Below, in pieces: positions 21,562 to 31,500 of a DNA stretch of 64,000 nt. The stretch's first letter is position 1. Each line of letters begins with the position of its first letter. The stretch is from Takakia lepidozioides. Its lineage: Eukaryota; Streptophyta; Takakiopsida; Takakiales; Takakiaceae. The position numbers were made by a program, and so were the translations under genes. The stretch is taken from assembly GCA_030704615.1 (NCBI GenBank), contig CM060732.1, positions 14,384,001 through 14,448,000 of the forward strand, written 5' to 3'. A model generated the notes under the pieces. It searched no databases and was not told the DNA's origin. It saw only the letters and a list, made by a program, of their open reading frames with translations.

Positions 21562-24500
21562 CTACCCATGTGTTGTATCCCGCTGCAATAGAGTATCGAC
21601 CTCGTTGAAACTCATAGTGGCCTGGTGAATGAAGTTGTCACGTTTGGGATCGCAAACCATCCTCTTCAAAAATATGAAATGCAAATGTTTGCAGGGTATG
21701 AATTTACCTCTCTTGCCCAAACTGGTTGATAGCATATTCACAAAATCAGGACATGTGCAATTGGGGAAATTGGAAACCGTGATGTCGTAGGTCCTGTCAT
21801 GAACAGCAGATGTGGAAGTGATGATTGTGAATACCCGACCATATCCTGGATCGGGTACTTCCGTGGTGCTTCCAACACAAGTTTGGAGCATTCTTGCGGA
21901 CTCCACTTTGCCAAAGTGTTCAATGGTTGGAGGGAAACGCCGAACGAGCTTTCCATCTCGTTTGGTTGGCCACAAGTCAGGATTTGCCGGGGGGACCCGG
22001 GAGGACGCAAAAGTAGTAGCACATGCATGGAGTTGGGGTTGTCTCGCAAGGGAAAAGCCTGCCTCCTCCAGCATTTCAATCTCCTGAAATCTGAGATGTG
22101 TTCCCACCTTCACGGGCCAAACGGTTGGAGGAGATGGCTTCATCACTACGGAAGGACGCACAGTTCCATGCACACATCTGGCACAATCATTTGCGCAGAA
22201 CCAGAACTTGTGGTTCTTGGCTTCTGGTTGACCGTATGGACACATCAAACCCGTGAAAGTCGGAGCAGGAGTTCGGGCACCACCTCTGGATATAGATGAA
22301 GTGCACTTCTCAAAATTAGTTGCCCTGATCGCTGTATATTTCACATGAGACCCTACACTTGTGTGTTCTATGTGCCAAACGTGGTCGGGGCATGCGGACT
22401 CAAGCACATCAAGGGGGTTGTTTCTCTCCTGCACCATTTCAGTGGCACTGTTTGATGCTGGAGCTTGCCGTCGTGTTGGAGGTTCCTCCACAATGGAGGT
22501 TCCGGACATGGAGTTGTCATGCAGAGGAACACGAGGCTTCGAGAAGTTATCACGGTCTGCCTTGTGCGAATCGGAATCCGAACCAGGTGGAGTGTTCGAT
22601 TTCCTCTTACAGGAGCCGAATCTCTCCTCCCCTTCAAGATGTGGAACTCTAGAAACAAGTGGCGTTCCCTGGGCATACATGCTCACCGCCCATGCTATCT
22701 TGATTGGATCCCCAGATCTGTTTGCAGCACGCAACATCAACTCCCATTTGTCCGGACCCTTGCCACCAACCCCACCTCGCAAGAAATCACGGTATCGGGT
22801 TTGTTGTTGCAAGGCACGTATCAAATCATCTGTTGTTGCCACATACAAATCCCGACCTTGTTTCCCAGACTGCTGCAACCATGCGTTGTGCACAGTTTCT
22901 GCCAAACTGCAAGATGGCATGTCCGCCATTTCCTCAATGGACATGTTCTGCAAAGTGGAGAACCACACTTCAAAACAGTGAACAGAAAACAACATAAAGA
23001 AAGCGAGGACACAATAAAATGGAAAGTAAATGTATGAATAAAGCAAGAAATATAAGCCTCGTACCACTGGCATGGCTGCTCCCCACTGTCTATACCGGAA
23101 GTGCCAAAACGCCAGCCAACCTTCCAATGCTCTCATACTCTCAAGTGATGCAGCTCCAGAAGAGAACCACCAGGCACGAATTGTCTGGAACAAAGTGTCC
23201 GCCTCCTTCATTGTTCTAGCATCTTTGTACTCTTTGCACAATTTACGGTGCTGAGTCTGCATCTCTGGTTTGATGTCCGACTTTGTATGTTTTTCCAGAG
23301 ATTGTGTCCAATGGAATAGACATGTACGCTCTCTTCCTCGCATTGGCACTTTTGGGTCGCCCAATCCGAAGACAATACGAACAGCATTGAAATTTGCTTG
23401 AGCACTATCGCCATGAAACCTGCGAAATTTGGAGATGGCAGCCCATGACACGTATCAGGGAATTCCACATGAGCTTATGGGATTCCGTATCCTCGGATTG
23501 CATGTCACAAACTGCAATTGTCATAACTCGTTGGTACACTGGATCGTAGACATAACAAGCCATTGTCGTCCAATCCTTCACTCGTTTCACATGATCAAAC
23601 ATAAGAAAACAGTTTTGCAAGTCCCCAGTCTTCTGCATCCGCTTCACGAGGCTAACCCCACTGCCCTCCCCAACAGTCAACATTTTGAAAAGAAAAACTT
23701 TGATGACACCTTGACCTGGGAATACATTGTCCTGGATGTAATCGTACTTGCTCACTCGTTTCAACTCCAAAATGTTGTCTATGTAGCCTCTGATACCAAA
23801 GCCCATTCTTAATGCATTGATCTGATGCCGAATGTTAGGTGAACTCAAAGTGGAGAAATGATCCATGACCAGGTCCAATGCTGCACCGTCAAGTTTAGTC
23901 CCCACAGAATCCCCTTCACTCAAAATATGGCTTTCCAAGAAGGACTTGCTTGCGCCAAGAGCAATTGCAGATGTTGTTGCGGATGGGTTTCTCCCGAACT
24001 CCTGTTTAATCAACCTCGATACTGTCTCAAAACTCTCCCTGTAATCCCCCTTCGAGACAGGATGGTTATGGAATCCAAAATGCACACAAGCTCTTGTCAT
24101 TGTTTTCAAATGGTGGACAACATAGTACATTCTTGCTCCGCAGAGCGCCAAGCAGGATGGCACAAGTTTGCAGAATTTGCAGACAAAAGTGTTTGCCGGT
24201 GGTGGGGCAGTCCCAGGCTGAAATGGATTTTCGGCCAAACCCTCCCATTCGCTTTGATTATGAACCCCAGACTAAAGAAAGTGCCTGCAAGTCAAATTAT
24301 CACACCTAAGGTGTCCATTGCAAACTGTTATCCTGAAAACAAGCTTGTCATCATTCTGAATATTGGATGTTTTTGTTCTGCACCACGGGTGTCTGTCGTG
24401 TTTCTTGTCCATTCCATGCATCATGATTGTTACACCTCCAACTCGCGGAGGAGGAGGCAGCTCGAATATGATATCACCATCAAAAGTCTCTGGCAAGAAC

Positions 24501-25066
24501 TTCACAGGCACCTGCTTCAAAGATTCCCAATCAATTCCTCGCAACTCACTTTTGAATCCAGCCATTCCTCCCATCGCCCGTAATTTTGGAATGACACTAC
24601 AAATCTCTTCTTCATCAGCTTCTCCAACCACAGTAGGAAGGACTGGATTTGGAATTTCACTTATGTCATCATCGGACAAATCCGAAAGCTCAACGATTGG
24701 AGTGGAGGACGTCTGTTCTTTTTTCACCACCACCTCCCTCTTGTCTTCAACGACCGAAGCAGCAGTCCCGGGCATCACATATGACCCAAGGGACTTTCGC
24801 CAAGGCTCTCCAAGTACTCTGTATCGACCAGGGTGCACTCTCCACTGGCTGACATGAGCCGTCTCATCACGGTTTTGGAAAGAGTATTTCAACAACTTCC
24901 CTTTCAAATCATACACCTCTTTCTCCAAAAAGATGGAGCCATTCTGAAGCTGAAAACAAGTAGCCAAGACATGTTCCAGAACAATTGCAAATCCATTGTC
25001 AAGGACTTCATGGGAGAACGGCACTGGTTTGTCGTCAGAGAAGAACTCCGCTTCAGAGGAAGCCAT
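21562..25066 (-). pseudogene. SWIM-finger Mutator-like transposase, family II copy C
   Basis: ATG at 25064-25066 (MASSEAEFF). Same layout as copy A and clearly distinct from copies B and D. Seen in order: acidic N-terminal region, KHDRHPWC, GHLRCDN, FVCKFCK, GFHNHPVSKG, RNase-H-like core (FDHVKR, DSAQANFNAVR, CLFHWTQ), a region that reads through the family intron (22950-23065), and the SWIM finger CTCPDF ... CKH near 21760-21680. Defects: TAG at about 24273 (after CRHFL) and two compensating frame changes at 23400-23460 just before the second catalytic aspartate. From 23451 to 21562 the frame is open, 629 codons including the intron, so this is one of the less decayed copies. No methyltransferase-type partner lies upstream; a truncated LTR sits there instead. 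Confidence 0.83.
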
Positions 25067-25590
25067 CTTCCTTCCTCGCGTACGTTGATACCTTGCTATC
25101 GCAGACCTTCAGTGTAAATCGGTTTACTGATGTCTCCAAAACACAGTTGAAGAATGAGTAGAGAATATGGCGGAGGAAGCTCAGACGACGACTGTGCATA
25201 TTCTGTTATTCCTTCCAGATATGTAGCCGTCCATTTTAATTACTTTTCTTGTGGGCCCAGTGGTCAGAGTATCCCTAGGAGCAATGTCGGCAGCTGTTAA
25301 ACCGTTAATCAGAACCTCATCAATAAACACAATAACAAGCCGACTTCCTGGAAGCATGCCACAGGATCTGAGGGTGGGATTGCAGATTAAGTAAATGTAT
25401 CTTTATACTACTACCAATGATCATGCGCACCTGGAAAGTTAAAAATGTGAAACGAACGTGGGGTTGGCTAACAAGGATGACCGTGTATGATATCCCAAAA
25501 TTTGTCATCAAACTCTTGTTCATTTACATATATTTGTCTAAAACTGTGCGCCAAGATTTTTGGGATTCGTTGTTATTTTGAAATATTGAA
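25067..25590. other. Upstream region of the copy C transposase
   Basis: Expected to hold the promoter of the transposase gene. No palindrome array of the family I kind, no divergent gene and no recognisable terminus. Featureless to me. Confidence 0.35.
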
Positions 25591-26324
25591 ACCTGTCGCA
25601 CACCTCACTTCGGTAAACTCCCCTTCAAGTCATAGTTACTCGCTTTGATGCGCGCGCCTGACTCCCAACCTGGCCGCCCGGGCCAACTTGGAGCTTCGGC
25701 TGCTCACCGGGACATAACGGTCCCCTTTTTAGCTTCCCTCTAAAACCCTCCACCTAATTGGGACTAGGAGAATTCCCTTTGGTAGATGGCAGTCCGGAAC
25801 AGCTCCCCACTCTTTGGTCGCTTTCCGGCTCGCTCGCTTACTCACTAGCTTTTGGTCACCAACGGGCTTGCACCGTTCTCGGGGTTACTACTCCCTATAT
25901 ATACTTCTGTAGATGTCCGCGGGGGTTTCACAACCAGCCATGCCATTTTATGGCGAACCACCACGAAGACCCTCGATTCCCGGTGGTGAGTCGCGGTGAG
26001 TCTTGGCCCGCTCACCACGGCCCCTATGGACCGTGATGAGTCCCAAGACTCCCCACGACTCCCACCACGAGGTCTCCACCCCCATGGTGAGTCCTATGCC
26101 ACCCCCACTAAGTCCCACTAAGCTACCACCACCCCTTGTGGAGCCACCCCCACCGCAACCCGGTGTGCGGGGCTCTACCTAGTGAGCGCCTCCGCCTCCT
26201 TGAGTGCCTTGGGCACTCAAGAGTGCTTCAGCCCCCGTACCTATCGCTGCTACTGCCCCCACCACAGGGGCAGCCCCTCTTGTGTCCCGACCTCCCTGCC
26301 CTCAAGGCAAAGGGCCGCGACAAA
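25591..26324 (-). repeat. Truncated gypsy LTR
   Basis: Begins TGTCGCACACCTCACTTCGG and runs parallel to 57391 onwards, including CTATATATACTTCTGT (TATA box when read on the - strand) and CCCTCAAGGCAAAGGGCCGC, then stops near 26324. The distal U3 part is missing. Same orientation as the 57391-58690 LTR. Confidence 0.8.
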
Positions 26325-27293
26325 ACCATTCTAATAAAGAACACGCCGTTTGTTTTGGGCGACACACGTCAGACATCGATAACTGAATACGAACAGCTGT
26401 ACACTAATTGCTGGCGTTCTTGCTTGTCTCTAGAAGCATCGGATTCCCTCTCACGTGACCGTTACACATAGTCGTTCCCTTATTAGTGCACCACGCAATC
26501 CCGCAAGAAATCGGGAGTCACTTCGTTTTTCTACTTTTCGCGCTTAAAGGGAGAGTGGTAGTCAAGCTGGAGATGGTTCCTTCTACAATACGAAAGAGAA
26601 GAAAGTCTCTTTATTTTACTTCCCTTAGAGAGAGACGCAGAGCAAGAGAGCAAATGACGAGGCGTCGTTTGTTGGAGAACACATGGCCAAGGCAGCAGGT
26701 GAATGCGGAGACTGATTCACAAGAGCAGACCGAGACTGAGGCAGCAGCTGTGACACAGTCGGCGATAAGAGTGCGCGTTGGAAACCAGCCTGTGGATGCA
26801 GAGATGACTCGCAGGGAAATTGAATATCAAAGATTTCTGTCAAATCTTTAATCCAGGGATTCCCTTCATGAATGTAGATGGATGAATGAGGGATGGATAA
26901 GAGTCAAATGGATGAATGTATAATGGATGTTGAGCAATGGAAAACATTCATGACAGGAAGATGCATGACTAAAACTTTAGACGAATGCACAACGTATATG
27001 ACATGAGTGTGGTAGGTTTGTGGGGTGGATTAAAGAGTACAGAGGATGAATGTACAATGGATGTTGAACAAAGGAAAACATTCATGAATGGAGCACGCAT
27101 GAATACATTGTAGATGAAAGCACAATGGATATGACAAGAGTGAGGGAGGTTTGTGAGATGGATTCATACATATTGCAATTTAAATGGTAGTTGATTCTTT
27201 GATTATTTTTCTTTCCAAAGGAACAACTATGGTGGAGGAAGGGGATTCAACGTTTTCCAAAGAGGATGAAACAGAATATTAAAAGAACATAGT
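26325..27293. other. Spacer with weak repeats and an unassigned ORF
   Basis: Contains the ORF at 26486-26851 and two imperfect repeats of about 130 bp (GGATGAATGTA-AATGGATGTTGA ... GAAAACATTCATGA) at about 26885-27000 and 27030-27150. No transposon terminus is visible, although the 3' end of the family II methyltransferase-type gene lies at its right edge. Confidence 0.4.
26486..26851 (+). CDS. Unassigned small basic ORF
   Basis: A 121-codon frame; an internal Met (MVPSTIRKRRKSLYF) is the likelier start. The product is rich in Arg, Glu and Gln, probably helical (LRERRRAREQMTRRRLLENT). I do not recognise it. Basic helical leader segments of this kind occur at the start of Helitron and other transposon proteins, but nothing further supports that. 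Confidence 0.25.
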   Translation: MHHAIPQEIGSHFVFLLFALKGRVVVKLEMVPSTIRKRRKSLYFTSLRERRRAREQMTRRRLLENTWPRQQVNAETDSQEQTETEAAAVTQSAIRVRVGNQPVDAEMTRREIEYQRFLSNL

Positions 27294-28378
27294 TCAGTCT
27301 GACTCAGAGTCAGTACAATGTATCCCCGCTTCATCTGCATCTAAGTCTAAGTATTTAAGAACTCCGGATCTACGCTGGCTACACCTACGGCCGGGCAGTA
27401 AAAATTCAGGGGATAGGGACTCGGCCGCGTGAAGTGCCATTGCTTCGGCATAATCAGGAAGCAGAAAATTGGAAAGGGGGCTGTCGAAAACAGACTCGCC
27501 ACAAATGACTATATCTCCTGAAGATCCACCGCTGCCTTTCCTGAAAGATAGCCTGAAAAAGTTATTACTGTAACTTTGATGTTATTGAGAAATTGAGTAT
27601 GACTCCCAAAGTGGGTTTAGCACTTACTCACATGAAAAGTCGTTGTCGACTTGCTTATCTTCGGGATCGTCATCATTTCGAATTTGAATCCGATCAGTCT
27701 GTGTGCCTGAAGTGGAGCCAGACAAAAGGGAGAGGAGCATTGTGTTGTAGAGGTCATAATCACCCTCCATGCCAAAAAGGCTTCTTCCGCCTGCCTTGCA
27801 TGCATGATAAGTTGCTCCTGCACTAGACAGGAGGACATGAACAGTTTGGTGGGGGGGATTTAAGCAGATGGAACTGGTGAAAGAAAATCAATTCGGAAGG
27901 GAGAGAACAAACCTGTGGACACAGAAAGATCGACCACCCGTGCAGAGTGGTGGCTGCATGACTCCAGCAGTATTTGCATGAATGCTGGGGATTTTTCCTT
28001 TGCACCTCTCCAAGGAGTGCCATCTGGTCTCTTCAGAGTCTAACTGGACAGCATGAAGTTGTACAAAATGTCATCGACATGCGGCTCATAGGGGGGGTTG
28101 ACGAAACAACCCTGGTCAGAAATCTCAAAGCTGCGGATGGAGGATGGTGTCTTTGAGGTGCGAATCCTCCGCAGGCAGATCGCCTCGAACATCCTCGTTT
28201 GCCAAAGATAGCAGGTTAATGTGGTAAACACAATCTATAGTGGAAGTGTGTACATCGGCTATTCAGAACTCAGGCACAAAACAATCATTTTTATCACGAA
28301 TCGGTGATGATCGGTGTCGATCATGACAGATTCTTCTAGAGTGGAGCTGCAGAGAACATTGAAACTCATCATGAAAGC
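27294..28378 (-). pseudogene. Family II methyltransferase-type gene, 3' part (motif X, motif I, C-terminus)
   Basis: The right-hand end of a gene split by insertion of E2; the 5' part is at 41099-42204. Exons on the - strand: about 28225-27925 (PPYEPHVDDILYNF, a stop, then RPDGTPWRGAKEKSPAFMQI and RVVDLSVSTG, motif I, ending at a GT donor), about 27835-27620 (AGATYHACKAGGRSLFGMEG, then DYDLYNTML and an acidic tail), and a last exon 27552-27294 (GSGGSSGDIVIC ... ESD, stop TGA at 27294-27296). The order ACK-GRSLFGMEGD after motif I matches the motif I-II segment of N4/N6 amino-methyltransferases and aligns with family I (GASMWAG ... HVFAFEPD). Motif I has Ser in place of the first Gly of GxG. 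Confidence 0.72.
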
Positions 28379-28386
28379 ACAAGCAG
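28379..28386. repeat. Target site duplication of E2, left copy
   Basis: ACAAGCAG immediately before the left terminus; identical to 41091-41098. Confidence 0.93.
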
Positions 28387-28450
28387 GGGGGCTGCTATTT
28401 CATGAGCGGCATGAGCATGAGCGGAAAAAAAAAAAGCATGAGCGGGCCGA
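28387..28450. repeat. E2 left terminal inverted repeat
   Basis: GGGGGCTGCTATTTCATGAG, then CGGCATGAGCATGAGCGG, an A11 run and another GCATGAGCGG. The right end of element 3 (44669 down to about 44605) matches it including the A run, so it marks the methyltransferase-side end of the family. Confidence 0.92.
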
Positions 28451-28506
28451 ATTGTGTCCACGGAAATAGGGTCATGTGGACTCGTCATAGCAATGAAATG
28501 CAACAT

Positions 28507-28512
28507 TTTATT
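28507..28512 (-). terminator. Poly(A) signal of the E2 methyltransferase-type gene
   Basis: AATAAA on the - strand, about 65 bp after the stop codon. The same GCAATAAAATG lies at 44511-44520 after copy 3. Confidence 0.65.
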
Positions 28513-28575
28513 GCAAATTTGGTGGCAAGCCACGTCTATACAAGTGTGTCCTAACTGTCATAGCAAGAATGGGAA

Positions 28576-31500
28576 CTACTCTCCTCCACCTTCCGAGGAA
28601 CTTGGCCCTCCTTCTTCCTCATCCCCCTCATCCCCCCCATCCTTCGAGCTCTGTGATGCATCGGTTGCAGTATGCCTCTCAAAAATGCCGTCCTCTCCTT
28701 GGGGGACTGTCCACCTCACCTCCTCGGAATCTTCTGCCTCTTCTCCCCCACTTTCCTCAGCAGAATCCAACACAAATCTACGAGCCCGACGGGCTCTAAT
28801 AGCTGCTGCCTCCTCCCTCATCTTCATTTTCTTGAGGCTTGCCTCGTCTAAAATCTGCTGTACACGACTAGGTTTGGAACACCTCCTAATGGACATCGAA
28901 GCAAGCCGGGCAGCATAAGTAGGAAGGATGTAGTCCCTTTCTGGACTAGGCATGAAATCCCCCGTGGCAAAAAAAGGCACGTTCCTCCTGCCCATGAACT
29001 CCGGTGTAGACGTCCCTCCTGCCGTACTTGGCATCCTACAGTAAGAACAAATCCACTTCAAGAATGTCAATACCAGTAGAAGCAAAATGGGTTTTCAATG
29101 AAATAAGAGAGCGAAGGGAGGTGCCTCACAAAATCTGGAGGCAACTTACAATGCGACCACTCACTCGTACACCGGGGCTCCTCGGCCTCGATCCCAACTT
29201 GTTCCTCCCCCTGCTCCTTCTCGGATTTTTCCTCATCCTCCGAGGATGCCTCTTCCTCTTTTGGCAGACGTTCAGCCGCTGCAAGTTCCGAGTTGTGGAG
29301 GGCAGTATCTGGCTCGAAGGCGAACACATGCCTGTTGGACAACGTCCCTGCCCACATTGAAGCACCTGAGGAACAAAGCGGGCGGTTAATAGCTTGCGGC
29401 ATGCAATTGCAAACTGAGGACAAACTGAGCACGTGAAGGCTTACCCGTGCCGCATGTGAGGTCCAGAATCCGCCCTTGGACATCCGAGCACGTCTCCATG
29501 AGGGTTTGGATGAAAGCAGGGCTCTGGGTCCGGCTGTACCGCCACGGTTTGCCTGTCTTTGTGTCCTTCGGCATACTAGAGTGAGGCACATAGTTGTAGA
29601 GGACATCGTAGGTAACAGGGTCCACAGCGGCATCAACAAGACGACCGTCGTTGCGGAATTTGAACGTAGACCCTCTCTTCACAAAGCAATATGCCTCAAA
29701 CACCAATGTCTGCACATCCAACAAAATAGGGATCAACTCCGGGATCTTGTTTAGATACACCACAATATGAGGTGAATGCAGTAGATTGATAACTTACACT
29801 TTGGCCCTCTGTTTGCAACCCCTGTGTATTGATGCAGAACCATTTTCTGAGGAGGACCGGGGTGACACTTTTCGGTGTCCACCTTGCCACCGCATTCTCT
29901 GTGGTCTTCCCTCTCGTGGCAAGGACAACCACACATCCACCGTCATCCAGAAGCATCCCCGCCAGCCCAAACCCGGCTTTCCAGTAGTCCTCAGTAAACC
30001 TGTTCCAGGTGGGCACACCATCCAGGCCCTCGAGCAGCTCCCCATCTGGAATGTCGAGGAGAATCATGTCGCAAGCTCTCTCCACCTCAACCCCCCCCCC
30101 CCCCTCCCCGAGTGCTCTTGCAATCCGTGCTCACAGCCATGAAGAATTCCATCATGGCTTCAAAACCAGGGGTGTCTTTAGGCTCTGTACCGCCAGCCCT
30201 CTTCTTGGCTTTCCCCTTCTGCTCCGCCAGAGACTTGCTGTGTGCCACCTTCTTTGCCCTGGCAGCGAGAGCATCAAGGAAGCTCTCATTGACGCATTGG
30301 ATGATGGTTGGAGGTTCTAGCTTTGGCCTGTGCGTAAACGTCACCGCCGAATACCGCCGTGTAGGCTCGCCCTCAAATGCCAACTTCTTGGCAGAGCCAG
30401 TCCCACTCGGAACTGACTTGGGAACCCGGACGACCGGTGACTGGGTAGCAGCAACAGCAGTCGCAGGACCTTGAACAAAGTCGTCGTCCGAGTCACTCTC
30501 TTGGGTCCCCTCCTGCGCCTGCTCTGATGCCCCGATGGTTTTCTATTTTTTGGGTGTTACTGCACTCACCTGTTTCCTTGTCCTTTTCATTTGGCCTTTA
30601 CTCTTCTCATTCAATTTCTCCTGAATTCCTGCCTGAGCAAGCTCTGCCGCTTTCCTGGAGTTCGCAAGCGCTTTTGCCTCTTTTGCACCGAGCGGAGGCA
30701 GCGGAGTCCGGTTTCGTCGGGCCTCAGTATCCAGCTTCAATTGAAACTCGGATGGGTCAAGCATGCCGGGCGGAAGGTCCACATACCAAGGGCAATCACG
30801 CAAATGTTCCAGATGCCACTCCTTCACAATATCGTCAGTGTATATGGAGTCAGCCCCAGGGTTCCTCCATGCCAGGAAGAATGGTGGCTTGAAAGACAGA
30901 TGACCTTTCTCGAAAAGGGAGAACTTGCAGTACCTGCATTCATGATAAACACAATGAGGTCCCTGAACTGCAAATTCGGCACCATTTTCCCAGGTTGGGG
31001 CGGATGTGAGTGGGCCTAGAAATGGAAAAATGGCGCCGAATTTCGGTTTTCGGTGACTGCCACCCTAGGGACTTAGCCATCTTGGGAGCCCTGAACTGGA
31101 AATTGGACGCCATTTTTCCCGGTTTGGCCCGAAGATGGCTAAGTCCCAGAACGGCAATAGGGCCTAGAAATGGAAAAATGGCGCCGAATTTCCAGTTCAG
31201 GGCCAGCCACCCTACGGACTTTGCCATTTTCGGAGCCCTGACTGGAAATTTGGCGCCATTTTCCCAGGTCCGGCCCGAAAATGGCTATGTCCCAGAACGG
31301 CAATAGGGCCCAAAACTGGAAAAATGGCACCGAATTTCCAGTTCAGGGCCAGCCACCCTACGGACTTAGCCATTTTCGGAGCCCTGACTGGAAATTCGGC
31401 GCCATTTTCCCAGGTCCGGCCCAAAAATGGCTGTCCCACAAAGGCAATAGGGCCCAGAACTGGAAAAATGGCGCCGAATTTCCAGTTCAGGGCTAGCCAC

